Program-made: the position numbers and the translations under genes
The notes under the pieces: generated by a model
What the model was told of the DNA's origin: nothing
The model's database searches: none
The model's input: only the letters and a program-made list of their open reading frames with translations
Shown: one piece after another, positions 24,459 to 32,841 of the stretch
Layout of the letters: each line of letters opens with the position of its first letter
Position numbering within the stretch: position 1 is the first letter of the stretch
Assembly (NCBI GenBank): GCA_009843505.1
Contig: VYDI01000039.1
Coordinates: forward strand, 1-51,532
DNA from: Holophagales bacterium
Lineage (GTDB): Bacteria; Acidobacteriota; Thermoanaerobaculia; Multivoradales; Multivoraceae
DNA: 51,532 bases
Direction: 5' to 3'

Positions 24459-25487
24459 TCAGACCCGTGCCAGCAGGTCGACGACTGCCTCCTCCGTCGT
24501 CGCATTGTCGCCGCGGTCGGGGGTTCGAGGGCCGGCCGCCCGGTGTTCGGCGAGGGCCTCCTCGACGCGCGCCGCGGCGTCGCCGAGACCCACTCGGTCA
24601 AGGAGCAGTGCCGCGGCTGACACGGCGGCGATGGGATTCGCGATTCCCTGGCCGGCAATGCCCGGCGCACTGCCATGAACCGGCTCCGCCAGGCAGAAGC
24701 GTTCGCCGCAGTTGGCCGAACCGACGACGCCGAGACCTCCGACGAGAGCAGCGCCCGCGTCGCTCAGGATGTCGCCGTAGAGATTCGGCGCGACGATCAC
24801 GTCGTAGCGCTCCGGTTCGAGGATGAGCCGGTAGACCATCGAGTCGACGAGTTGCTCCTCGACTTCGATCTCCGGGAAGCCGGCCGCGACGTCGAGGGCC
24901 GTCTCGCGGAACAGGCCGTCGCTCAGGCGCAGGACGTTCGCCTTGTGAACGAGCGTAAGGCGGTTTGGGCTGCCGCGCCGTGCCGCCCGTGACTGCGCCA
25001 GCTCGCAGGCGAACCGGGCGATCCGCTCCGTCGCCCGGCGGCTGATGACCCGCTCGGCGATGGCGACCTCTCCCTCTTGCTCCCAGCGTTCGCGGCCTGC
25101 GTAGAGCCCTTCCGTGTTCTCACGGACGACGACGACGTCGACGGTGCCGCCGCGGAGCGGTCGCACGTTCGCGTAGAGATCGAGGCGCCGCCGCAGCTCG
25201 ACGATTGGGCTGCGGTACCCATCCACGGCATGGCTCGGCGAGGAGACCGCGCCGAACAGGGCGCCGGCACAACCCTCCAGGATCTCGACCGTGGCCTCGG
25301 GCAGTGCGCGACCCGTGCACTCGAAGGCCCGCCAGCCCATCTCGGCCTCGACCCATTCGATGCGGTCGCCGCAAACCGCGTTGACGACCCGTACCGCGGC
25401 GTCAACGACCTCCGGGCCGATGCCATCGCCGCCGATGCGGGCGAGGCGGACCGGCGCCACCACCGAATCGTCGCCGGTCGGTGCCAC
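24459..25487 (-). CDS. Homoisocitrate dehydrogenase (isocitrate/isopropylmalate dehydrogenase family)
   Basis: This 342-residue NAD-dependent decarboxylating dehydrogenase has IGGDGIGPEVV at the N-terminus, the substrate loop VDGYRSPIVELRRRLDLYANVRP, the VVRENTEGLYAG motif and the acidic metal site NLYGDILSDAGAALVG. The RRRLDLYANVRP loop and its operon with homocitrate synthase and homoaconitase point to homoisocitrate, not isopropylmalate, as substrate. It would make 2-oxoadipate, step 4 of the alpha-aminoadipate route. The last gene of the operon, 8 bases after the small homoaconitase gene. Isopropylmalate dehydrogenase remains an alternative. Confidence 0.75.
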   Translation of the reverse strand: MAPTGDDSVVAPVRLARIGGDGIGPEVVDAAVRVVNAVCGDRIEWVEAEMGWRAFECTGRALPEATVEILEGCAGALFGAVSSPSHAVDGYRSPIVELRRRLDLYANVRPLRGGTVDVVVVRENTEGLYAGRERWEQEGEVAIAERVISRRATERIARFACELAQSRAARRGSPNRLTLVHKANVLRLSDGLFRETALDVAAGFPEIEVEEQLVDSMVYRLILEPERYDVIVAPNLYGDILSDAGAALVGGLGVVGSANCGERFCLAEPVHGSAPGIAGQGIANPIAAVSAAALLLDRVGLGDAAARVEEALAEHRAAGPRTPDRGDNATTEEAVVDLLARV

Positions 25488-25494
25488 CGCTCGC

Positions 25495-26013
25495 CTACCC
25501 CGCCGCCAGCCGGCGCTTCGCCTGCTCGATCAGGCCGCCGGCCGCGATCATGGAGCGCACGGCCGGGCTGAAGGGTGCGAAGCCAAAGTTGGTCCCGCCC
25601 TGGCGGATCACCGATCCGTCGAGATCGACCTCGGCCTCGGCCCCCTCCTCCAGCGCATCGACCGCCTCCGGGCAGACGATCGCAAGCAGGCCGTTGTTCA
25701 GCGCGTTGCGGTAGAAGATGCGGCCGAAGCTCCGCGCGACCACCGCGCCGACACCGGCGTACCGCAGGCAGACCGCCGCCTGCTCGCGGCTCGATCCGCA
25801 GCCCCAGTTCCAGCCGGCGACGATCACGTCGCCGGGCCGCACTCGTTCCGCGAAGGTTGGGTCGAGGTCTTCCAGGGCGTGGGGCGCGACTTCCTCGGGC
25901 GAGCTCTTCGTGTAGGTGTAGCGGCCGGGAAAGATGACGTCCGTGTTCACGTGGTCGCCATACCGGAAGACCCGGCCGCGGAATGGCCGCGCCACATCCA
26001 CCGGACCGTTCAC
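25495..26013 (-). CDS. Homoaconitase small subunit (LysU/LeuD-like)
   Basis: This 172-residue swivel-domain subunit has YGDHVNTDVIFPGRY, then GWNWGCGSSREQA (phosphate/carboxylate-binding Ser and Arg) and YRNALNNGLLAIVCPE. The loop after NTD (GRYTYT) sets substrate choice in this family and is not the YLVY loop I recall for isopropylmalate isomerase. The ATG at 26013 overlaps the large-subunit stop. With that subunit it would turn homocitrate into homoisocitrate. Confidence 0.78.
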   Translation of the reverse strand: MNGPVDVARPFRGRVFRYGDHVNTDVIFPGRYTYTKSSPEEVAPHALEDLDPTFAERVRPGDVIVAGWNWGCGSSREQAAVCLRYAGVGAVVARSFGRIFYRNALNNGLLAIVCPEAVDALEEGAEAEVDLDGSVIRQGGTNFGFAPFSPAVRSMIAAGGLIEQAKRRLAAG

Positions 26014-27365
26014 TCGACCACCTCCCGCGGGTGGACGATCCGCCCGGCGATAGCGCTCGCCGCCACGACGGCTGGAGAGGCCAGGTAGATCTCGGCGCCG
26101 CGGTCTCCCATCCGGCCCTGGAAGTTGCGGTTGGCGCTGGAGATGCAGACCTCGCCAGGGGCCAGCACGCCGAGATGGTTGCCCATGCAGGGGCCGCAGC
26201 CCGGGGTCCCGAAGACGGCACCGGACGCGGCGAGGTCGGCCACCCAGCCACGAGAGAGGGCCTCGTTCCAGACCTCGCTCGATGCAGGCACGATGACCAT
26301 TCGCGTGCCCCGCGCGAGCCGGCGGCCGGCCATCACCCGATGGACCGCGCCCAGGTCCTCCAGGCGGCCGTTCGTGCAGGTGCCGATGAACGCCTGGTCG
26401 ACCCGCACCGATTCGAGTTCGCTCACGCCGGCCGTGTCGTCGACCTGGTGCGGGCGGGCGACCTGAGGCTGGACCGAGGAAAGGTCGAGAATATGTTCAG
26501 CCGCGTACTCGGCGCCGGCATCCGGATAGAGAGCTCGCTCCCTGAGGCGGCCGGCGACCTCGCCGGACGTCTCACCGGGTTCCGCCCCGCGGCCCTTGCG
26601 ACGCCCCGGACGCGTCAGCAACCGCCCAGCCAGGTACCGAAACACGTCCTCGTCCGGCGCCATGTACGCGTTCTTCGCTCCCATCTCGGCCATCATGTTG
26701 ACGAGCGCCGCCCGGGAGTCGAGGCTCAGGCCCGCGATTGCCGGACCCTCGAACTCGACGCTGCGGTAGAGCGCGCCGTCCGCGCCGAGATCGCCGATCA
26801 GCGTCAAGGCCACGTCCTTCGTCGTCACCCATTCGCCGAGCGCGCCCTCGAGCCGGATCCGGATCGACTCCGGCACCCGAAGCCAGAGCTCGCCGGTGGC
26901 CCAGAGCACCGCCATCTCGCTGCGGCCGACACCGGCGCCGAACGCGCCCAGCCAGCCGAAGTGCGGCGTGTGGGAGTCCGAACCGAGGATCAGATCGCCC
27001 GGCAGCACGACCGCCTCCTCGCTCAGTACCTGATGGCAAATGCCCCGCCCGACCTCGAAGAAATGGCCGATGCCCTGCTCGGCGACAAACGCGCGGACTT
27101 CCGTGTGGTTCTGCGCGTGCCGCACGGTCGGCGCCGGCACCGCGTGGTCGAGGGTGACGGCCATCCGCTCCGGGATCACCACCCGGTCCTGGCCGAATTG
27201 TCGCCAGATCTCGGCGATCGGCGCCGTGTTGTCGTGGCTCAAGGCGATGTCCGGCCGTGCGTCCACGATCTCACCAACCGCAACCGACTCGTGGCCGCTG
27301 GCTTGAGCCAGCGCCTTCTGCGCGAAGGTCCGGGCCATGTCGGCCGGCCGACCGACCTCGGTCAT
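26010..27365 (-). CDS. Homoaconitase large subunit (LysT/LeuC-like)
   Basis: This 451-residue aconitase-family protein has the 4Fe-4S cysteines in GTCTNGR and FGTPGCGPCMGNH, the ALSHDNTAP and LGSDSHTP motifs and SSANRNFQGRMG. Large subunits of this size pair with a separate swivel domain, which is encoded next. Placement between homocitrate synthase and homoisocitrate dehydrogenase favours homoaconitase. Its ATG overlaps the stop of homocitrate synthase by 4 bases. Confidence 0.8.
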   Translation of the reverse strand: MTEVGRPADMARTFAQKALAQASGHESVAVGEIVDARPDIALSHDNTAPIAEIWRQFGQDRVVIPERMAVTLDHAVPAPTVRHAQNHTEVRAFVAEQGIGHFFEVGRGICHQVLSEEAVVLPGDLILGSDSHTPHFGWLGAFGAGVGRSEMAVLWATGELWLRVPESIRIRLEGALGEWVTTKDVALTLIGDLGADGALYRSVEFEGPAIAGLSLDSRAALVNMMAEMGAKNAYMAPDEDVFRYLAGRLLTRPGRRKGRGAEPGETSGEVAGRLRERALYPDAGAEYAAEHILDLSSVQPQVARPHQVDDTAGVSELESVRVDQAFIGTCTNGRLEDLGAVHRVMAGRRLARGTRMVIVPASSEVWNEALSRGWVADLAASGAVFGTPGCGPCMGNHLGVLAPGEVCISSANRNFQGRMGDRGAEIYLASPAVVAASAIAGRIVHPREVVE

Positions 27366-28543
27366 CCGGCAGCTCCCGCCACCGCAGGCAGCAGCTCCGC
27401 CGTGTGGTACTCGCGCAGCAGGGCGTCAACGTCCGACAGGCTGAGCGGTTTCTCATCGGCCAGCGCCTTGATGTGGGCCGTTATCTCCTTGATCTGCGCA
27501 TCGCTCAGATCGAGGCGCAACTGCTCGACGCGGGACTTGATCGCGTTCCAGCCGGTCAGGCGATGCGCGACGTGGACGTACCGGTCGAGCCCGAAGTCGG
27601 CCGGATCCAGGATCTCGTAGCTCGACGGGTCGTTGAGGATCGCCTTGGCGTGAATGCCCGCCTTGTGCGTGAACGCCGTGTAGCCCGTGATGTAGTTGTT
27701 GAACGGCACGTCGACCTCGACCAGGGAGGCGACGTAGTTCTCGATCTCGCGCAGCAACGGCAGGTCATAGCGCGACCGAACACCTTCAGGATCCTCGGCG
27801 TAGAGCCGCGCCACCAGGCCGCCGAGCGGCGTGATGCCGTTCCGCTCGCCAATTCCGAGGACCGACGTGTCGACATGGGTCGCGCCCGCCTCCAGCGCGC
27901 AGAACGCGTTGGCGACGGCGCAGCCGGTGTCGTTGTGGCCGTGGAACTCGATGTCGCAGTCGACTTCCCGCCGCAGCCGTCGGACCAGGTCGTAGACCTG
28001 CCTGGGGCTCGCGACGCCCACCGTATCGGCGACGCCTACCCGGTTCACGCCCACCGCGTTGACCGCGCGGTAGGCGCGGATCAGATCGTCCAGATCGCTG
28101 CGAAAGGAGTCCTCCGTGCTGAAACGGACCTCGACATCGTGCGACCGGATGTACTCGACCACCTCGACCGCGGTTTCGATCACCTGCTCCATGCTCTTGC
28201 CATGGGAGTACTCCCGCAGGTAGCGGGAAGTACCGAACACGACATCGATCCCGTCGACGCCGGTTTCGAGCGCCAGCCTCGCGTCGTCAAGGTGGCAACG
28301 GGTGTGGGTCAATACCTTGGCGCGGAGCCCGAGGCTCGCCACCCGTTCGCAGTCGTCCCGGCTGCCACGACTCGCGGCAGGCGAGGTCAGCTCGAGGTAC
28401 TCGACCCCGAACGCGTCCAGCAGGCGCGCGATCTCCACCTTCTGGTCGCTGTCGAAGAAGGCGTTGGCGAACTGTTCGCCCTCGCGCAGGGTCGACTCGA
28501 TGATGGCAGGGTGAGATTGGACAATCGCTGGATGGGAGGGCAT
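27362..28543 (-). CDS. Homocitrate synthase
   Basis: This 393-residue DRE-TIM metallolyase-type synthase condenses acetyl-CoA and 2-oxoglutarate. It has the opening IIESTLREGEQFA (metal Asp replaced by the family's Glu/Thr pattern), EFHGHNDTGCAVANAF (metal histidines) and FTHKAGIHAKAI. The C-terminal RLTGWNAIKSRVEQLRLDL resembles the fungal Lys20/Lys21 branch. The ATG at 28543 has GGAGG 8 bases upstream; a TTG at 28564 would lie inside the terminator tract. It is the first gene of the operon. Confidence 0.85.
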   Translation of the reverse strand: MPSHPAIVQSHPAIIESTLREGEQFANAFFDSDQKVEIARLLDAFGVEYLELTSPAASRGSRDDCERVASLGLRAKVLTHTRCHLDDARLALETGVDGIDVVFGTSRYLREYSHGKSMEQVIETAVEVVEYIRSHDVEVRFSTEDSFRSDLDDLIRAYRAVNAVGVNRVGVADTVGVASPRQVYDLVRRLRREVDCDIEFHGHNDTGCAVANAFCALEAGATHVDTSVLGIGERNGITPLGGLVARLYAEDPEGVRSRYDLPLLREIENYVASLVEVDVPFNNYITGYTAFTHKAGIHAKAILNDPSSYEILDPADFGLDRYVHVAHRLTGWNAIKSRVEQLRLDLSDAQIKEITAHIKALADEKPLSLSDVDALLREYHTAELLPAVAGAAG

Positions 28544-28562
28544 GCAGGTTTCCTCCAGGTAC

Positions 28563-28597
28563 AAGAAAGCCGGCGCATCCTGAACTGGATGGCCGGC
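28563..28597 (-). terminator. Intrinsic terminator in the homocitrate synthase leader (attenuator candidate)
   Basis: The minus strand has GCCGGC-CATCC, a loop of 6 bases (AGTTCA) and GGATG-C-GCCGGC, a stem of 11 pairs with one bulged C, then TTTCTT. It ends about 20 bases before the homocitrate synthase ATG, so it would stop transcription before the operon unless it is opened. Confidence 0.75.
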
Positions 28598-28619
28598 CGA
28601 GAAGTGTCGCTGCGGGTCT

Positions 28620-28712
28620 CTAGGCGATGGGCACCCAGTCCTGAGGTCGGGGCTTCGCGCCCCGCTTGTGCAGCGGCTTGACCAGAAACGGTGTGATCGT
28701 CGATTGAGTCAT
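28620..28712 (-). CDS. 30-codon leader ORF of the homocitrate synthase operon
   Basis: An ATG at 28712 opens a 30-residue frame ending in TAG at 28620. The peptide starts MTQSTITPFLVKP, contains three lysines and ends DWVPIA. The predicted promoter lies so close that the message would be almost leaderless. Within it is the hairpin CGGGGC-GCGAA-GCCCCG. It lies upstream of the terminator, as in amino-acid attenuators, but lysine codons are not clustered. Too short to judge by codon bias. Confidence 0.45.
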   Translation of the reverse strand: MTQSTITPFLVKPLHKRGAKPRPQDWVPIA

Positions 28713-28722
28713 GGAAGCGCGG

Positions 28723-28751
28723 ATTGTGCTCGCTGGACGCCAGCGTGTCAA
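28723..28751 (-). promoter_or_regulatory. Sigma70-like promoter of the homocitrate synthase operon
   Basis: The minus strand has TTGACA (28751-28746), a 17-base spacer and CACAAT (28728-28723). The -35 box is a perfect match and the -10 box is 4 of 6. The expected start lies a few bases before the leader ORF. Confidence 0.75.
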
Positions 28752-28786
28752 GGCGAACGGTGAAGCCGGGCGATGCTCGACAGGCG

Positions 28787-29626
28787 TCAGAACAGCTCCT
28801 GCAGCTCCTCGAAGGCCTGTCTTGCCTTCGCAATGTGCGCGTCCGCGTCACCGCCGAGACCTCCTCCCAGCGTGCGGAGGCACAGGTGAGTCAACCCCTT
28901 CTCCCGCCATCCCCGGGCGCGATCCTGCCACTCGTGCTCACGCGGCCCGACGACGGCGACCCCCGCCTCCGTGCCGATGACTGCCGGATCCCGGCCTGCG
29001 GCCCGCGCCGCGGCGTGAATGTCGGACGAGAGATCGTCGAAGTCCTCCGGCGAGCACAGGACGAACCAGCCGTCCGCCTGCCGGCCGATGCGCCGGCGGA
29101 TGCGCGGTACCGGCATTCCGCGCGCGCCGATCCAGATCGGGATCGGACGGGACGGCAAGGGATCGATGCCCGTGCCCCGGACCACGTCCCAGCGGCCCTC
29201 GAAGTCGACGTTCGGCTCCGTCCACAGGCGCCGCAACAGTTCGAGTTGCTCCTCGCAGCGGGCGCCCCGGGTGCCGAAGTCCTGCCCGAGCGCCCGGTAC
29301 TCCGCCTCGCTGCCGCCAACGCCCACACCGAGACGCACGCCGCCTCCCGACAGCCGCTCGAGTGTCGCCAGTTGCTTCGCCAGCAGCACCGTCTGACGCG
29401 ACGGGGTGACGATGACCGAGGGTACGAGCTCGATCTTCTCCACCATCGCGGCGACGTAAGCCAGCAGCACGAGGGGCTCGAGGAGGTGCCCGCTCTTCGG
29501 CCGGGCGACGAGATCGGGCACCCGCAGGTGCGTGTAGCCAAGCTCGTCGGCTGCCTGCGCGAACGCCTTGACCGCGCCGAGATCGTCCTTGAGTTCGCGG
29601 ACGGGTAGCGAGATGCCGACTCTCAT
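28787..29626 (-). CDS. LLM-class F420-dependent oxidoreductase
   Basis: This 279-residue luciferase-like (beta/alpha)8 protein opens MRVGISLPVRE and has GYTHLRVPDLVARP, the LERLSGGGVRLGVGVGGSEAEYRALG block and GRQADGWFVL. These features fit the F420-using branch of the luciferase-like monooxygenases. The substrate is unknown. It lies on the same strand as the operon at 24.4-28.6 kb but upstream of that operon's promoter, so it is a separate unit. Confidence 0.87.
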   Translation of the reverse strand: MRVGISLPVRELKDDLGAVKAFAQAADELGYTHLRVPDLVARPKSGHLLEPLVLLAYVAAMVEKIELVPSVIVTPSRQTVLLAKQLATLERLSGGGVRLGVGVGGSEAEYRALGQDFGTRGARCEEQLELLRRLWTEPNVDFEGRWDVVRGTGIDPLPSRPIPIWIGARGMPVPRIRRRIGRQADGWFVLCSPEDFDDLSSDIHAAARAAGRDPAVIGTEAGVAVVGPREHEWQDRARGWREKGLTHLCLRTLGGGLGGDADAHIAKARQAFEELQELF

Positions 29627-29673
29627 GCGAGGGACTCCTTTGGTGGCCGTTCCCGCCGCGGGATCGTAGCAAG

Positions 29674-30210
29674 GTGTTCCGGGCTCAAGAGCCAGTTCTG
29701 GTTACACTCCGCCGCTTGACCGACCCGCAGCACATCTGGACCGGTACGGTCCTGCCGGAGTGGATCGACCACAACGGTCACATGAACGCCGGCTACTACC
29801 TGGTCGTGTTCGACGACGCGACAGGTCCCTGGACCGCGTTCCTGGGCATCGACCGGACCTACCGCAGGGCGAACCGGCGCTCGACGTTCTCGATCGACAG
29901 CCATCTCACCTGGCTGAGGGAACTGCCGGAGGGCGCGCCGATCGTGGTGGAAGCGGAACTCCTGGGCTTCGACGACAAGAAGTACCACACCTTCATGCGC
30001 ATGCTGCACGCCGGGGAGGGCTACGTCGCGGCGACGCACGAGCTGCTGAGCATTCACATCGACCTGGACACGCGGCGCAGCACGCTCTTCCCTCCCGAGA
30101 TCCACGAGCGCTTTGCTGAGGTCCTCGGGACCCAGCGCCGCATCGCCGAACCAGACGACATCGGACGGGTGATCCGCACCGAACCGTGGCCGCCGGACAC
30201 GACGTCCTGA
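29674..30210 (+). CDS. Hotdog-fold thioesterase
   Basis: This 178-residue protein of the 4HBT-like acyl-CoA thioesterase group has WIDHNGHMNAGYYLVVFDDA near residue 30 as the hotdog active-site helix, and ATHELLSIHIDLDTRR near the end. In related proteins the substrate is a carnitine- or betaine-type CoA ester, which I cannot confirm here. The start is uncertain: GTG at 29674 or TTG at 29716. Neither has a clear ribosome-binding site. It is divergent from the luciferase-like gene. Confidence 0.82.
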   Translation: MFRAQEPVLVTLRRLTDPQHIWTGTVLPEWIDHNGHMNAGYYLVVFDDATGPWTAFLGIDRTYRRANRRSTFSIDSHLTWLRELPEGAPIVVEAELLGFDDKKYHTFMRMLHAGEGYVAATHELLSIHIDLDTRRSTLFPPEIHERFAEVLGTQRRIAEPDDIGRVIRTEPWPPDTTS

Positions 30211-30283
30211 CTCAAGGAAGTCCCAACCGGCTCAGGCCTCGGCGGTCCGCGCAGGAAACCGCTCCTCAGCTACGATTCTCCAC

Positions 30284-31387
30284 ATGACCACCCACGACGA
30301 CTCCAGCGACTCCGACACCCCGTTGACCCGCCGCACCCTGATCGCCGGCTCCGCCGCCGGCGCCGCCGCGCTTGCCGCGAAGCCACGCGCCGCCGCGGCG
30401 GCCGAAGACGAAAGCCCGGCCTGGCCTGCCCCGAACTACGTCCGCACCAACGGCGGCCTCCGGATGGCCGTTTACGAGGCCGGGACCGAGGGCGTGCCGG
30501 TCGTCCTCAGCCACGGCTTCCCGGAACTCGCCTACTCCTGGCGTCACCAGTTGCCGGCGCTTGCCGCGACCGGCTTTCGCACCCTGGCGCCCGACCAGCG
30601 GGGCTACGGCAACACGCAGCGGCCCCTGGCGATCGAGGCATACAACATGGGCGAACTCTGCGCCGACCTGGTCGGCCTTCTCGATGCCCGCGGCATCGAG
30701 AAGGCAGTGTTCGTCGGCCACGACTGGGGCGGCGGCGTGGTCTGGGCCATGCCCCGGCTGCACTCGGACCGCGTTCTCGGCGTCGTCGGCGTGAACACTC
30801 CGACTGGTCCGCAGCCGCCACAGCCGCCGATCGAACTTCTCCGCCGGGCGCGCGGCGAGGACAACTACGTCGTCGCCTTCCAGGAGCCCTACAAGGCGGA
30901 AGAGGTTCTCGAGGCGGACACCGAGAAGTCGTTCCGCACGTTCATGCGGCGCGGCTCCTGGAACGCCGAGGAGTTCAACAAGCTCCCCGCCGACGCCCCG
31001 GAGCGGAAGTTCCAGTTGCTCGAGATCATCAAGCACGGTACGGCTGACGATCTGCGGGGTGAACTGCTGCTCACCAACGAGGAACTCGCGCACTTCGTGA
31101 CCACCTACGAACGCACGGGATTCACCGGCGGCGTCAACTGGTATCGCAACATCGACCGCAACTGGGAGCTGATGAAGGGGATCGACCAGAAGATCGACCA
31201 GCCCTGCCTCTACATCGGCGCCGAGAACGACGTCGTGCTGCCTCCCTCCTCCGCCGACGGCATCGAGGCGCTGGTGCCGAACATCGACAAGCACACGATC
31301 GAGGACTGCGGCCACTGGACCCAGCAGGAGAAGCCCGAGGAGTTCAACCGGGTACTGGTCGACTGGTTGAAGGCGACGTTCGCGTAG
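30284..31387 (+). CDS. Tat-exported alpha/beta hydrolase (epoxide hydrolase-like)
   Basis: This 367-residue protein has a Tat signal (LTRRTLIAGSAAGAAALAA), so it is folded before export. The hydrolase domain has the oxyanion motif HGFPE, the nucleophile elbow VGHDWGGG with Asp in place of Ser, a cap region around residues 190-270 and the final His in CGHWTQQEKP. An Asp nucleophile and this layout suggest an epoxide hydrolase or dehalogenase. Confidence 0.88.
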   Translation: MTTHDDSSDSDTPLTRRTLIAGSAAGAAALAAKPRAAAAAEDESPAWPAPNYVRTNGGLRMAVYEAGTEGVPVVLSHGFPELAYSWRHQLPALAATGFRTLAPDQRGYGNTQRPLAIEAYNMGELCADLVGLLDARGIEKAVFVGHDWGGGVVWAMPRLHSDRVLGVVGVNTPTGPQPPQPPIELLRRARGEDNYVVAFQEPYKAEEVLEADTEKSFRTFMRRGSWNAEEFNKLPADAPERKFQLLEIIKHGTADDLRGELLLTNEELAHFVTTYERTGFTGGVNWYRNIDRNWELMKGIDQKIDQPCLYIGAENDVVLPPSSADGIEALVPNIDKHTIEDCGHWTQQEKPEEFNRVLVDWLKATFA

Positions 31388-31410
31388 CCGGCGGCCCGCC
31401 TCAGTACGCC

Positions 31411-32016
31411 ATGAACATCGGCGACATCCACCAGCGGCTGACGGCCCATGAGCCGCGCGTCCTTCCGCCGGCCGCCTTCGAGGCCAGTGTCGCCATGGTG
31501 CTGCGCCCGTCGGCCAAAGGACCCGAAGCGCTGTTCATCGAGCGCTCGAAGAAGCCGCAAGACCCCTGGTCGGGCCAGATGGCCTTTCCCGGCGGCCGGC
31601 ACGACGACACGGACCGCGACCTGCGCCACACCGCGGAACGCGAGACGATCGAGGAGGTGGGTCTGTCACTAGAGGGCGCGCGCCTGATCGGCCGGCTCGA
31701 CGACCAGAGCGGGCAGCGCGCCGGCCAGGGGAGGAAACTCCGGATCGCGGCGTTCGTCTACGAAGTCGCGCCCGGCGCCGGCAACGATCTGGTCCTGAAC
31801 TATGAGGTCGCCGAGACGCTCTGGGTGCCGTTGGCCTGGTTCGAGGACCCGGCGCGGGTCATCGACTACCGCCATCCGCCCTATCCCGAGGTCAGCTTCC
31901 CCGGCGTCGTCGTCGGCGACCCGGAACGGCATGTCGTCTGGGGCCTGACGTTTCGATTCCTGTCCGCGTTCTTCGAGATCCTGCAGCGCCCGTTCGCCGC
32001 GAACGGCCGGCCGTAA
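31411..32016 (+). CDS. NUDIX hydrolase (CoA pyrophosphatase-like)
   Basis: This 201-residue protein has a complete NUDIX box: GGRHDDTDRDLRHTAERETIEEVG (Gly-x5-Glu-x7-Arg-Glu-x2-Glu-Glu-x-Gly, with an Asp variant in the first part), plus MAFPGGRHD typical of CoA diphosphatases. It probably hydrolyses a nucleoside-diphosphate derivative such as CoA. It starts 24 bases after the hydrolase gene. Confidence 0.87.
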   Translation: MNIGDIHQRLTAHEPRVLPPAAFEASVAMVLRPSAKGPEALFIERSKKPQDPWSGQMAFPGGRHDDTDRDLRHTAERETIEEVGLSLEGARLIGRLDDQSGQRAGQGRKLRIAAFVYEVAPGAGNDLVLNYEVAETLWVPLAWFEDPARVIDYRHPPYPEVSFPGVVVGDPERHVVWGLTFRFLSAFFEILQRPFAANGRP

Positions 32017-32019
32017 CAC

Positions 32020-32841
32020 TCACTCGACGATCTCGAGATACTCCCGCCTCGACCAGCCCCGCTCTCCGTCCGGCAATTCGATGCGGACCCATTCCGGACG
32101 TTGCTCGATCACGCGCACTTCGGTGCCGGCGTGGAGCTGGAATCGGACGACGGAACCCTCGCCGGCGGCAGCGTGGAGATCGATCTCCTGCGGAAGCACG
32201 ACAGCGACCGGAGAGCTGAAGGCGGCGTGCGCCACAAGCGAGCCGGCCAGCGCAAGACCGACGACGAGCAGGCAGACGGCGGACCAGCGGAGCACCTCCG
32301 ACGCCGGCCGATAGAGCCGGGACGCGAGCACGATCCAGAAACCGAGACCGACCAGTACCGCACTCCTGAGGACTTCGACCGGAGCCAGGCTGTAGTGCCA
32401 GAACAGGACGGTGCGAACCAGAACGGGCGGCTCGGGCGGCGCGATCTCGTCGCGCGCGCTCCGGCGAGCGAAGGTCAGGTTCGCGTTGGCGTCCTCGTCC
32501 CGCGGCAGCAGCCTCAGCGAACGACGGTAGGAAGCGATGGAGCGCCCCAGTTCGCCGGCACGGAGGTAGGCGTTTCCCAGGTTGTAGTGCAGGTGACCGT
32601 TGTCGACACCCATCTCACGCATCTCCGCGTAGAGAGCGACGGCTCGCCCGAAGTCGCCCGCCTCATAGGCGGCGTTGCCGTTGACCCAGAGTTCGGCCGG
32701 CTCCGGCGCCGCCGGAGGGCCCTCCGCCGGCTGAGCCTCGGTGACCACGGGCAGTCCGTCGTCCTGGGAGAGGACTGGAACCGCCGCCACCGCGCCGGAC
32801 AGGACGAGAATCGCGACGCGCCCCATGGCGGCACGTCTCAT
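32020..32841 (-). CDS. batE: BatE-like TPR and SH3-domain membrane protein
   Basis: This 273-residue protein has a signal peptide, two or three TPRs (residues 45-115: NGNAAYEAGDFGRAVALY, HYNLGNAYLRAGELGRSI), two membrane helices (residues about 150-210) and a C-terminal bacterial SH3 domain (WVRIELPDGERGWSRREYLEIV). This is the BatE architecture. The ATG at 32841 overlaps the BatD stop. It is the last gene of the Bat operon and would sit in the inner membrane. Confidence 0.85.
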   Translation of the reverse strand: MRRAAMGRVAILVLSGAVAAVPVLSQDDGLPVVTEAQPAEGPPAAPEPAELWVNGNAAYEAGDFGRAVALYAEMREMGVDNGHLHYNLGNAYLRAGELGRSIASYRRSLRLLPRDEDANANLTFARRSARDEIAPPEPPVLVRTVLFWHYSLAPVEVLRSAVLVGLGFWIVLASRLYRPASEVLRWSAVCLLVVGLALAGSLVAHAAFSSPVAVVLPQEIDLHAAAGEGSVVRFQLHAGTEVRVIEQRPEWVRIELPDGERGWSRREYLEIVE

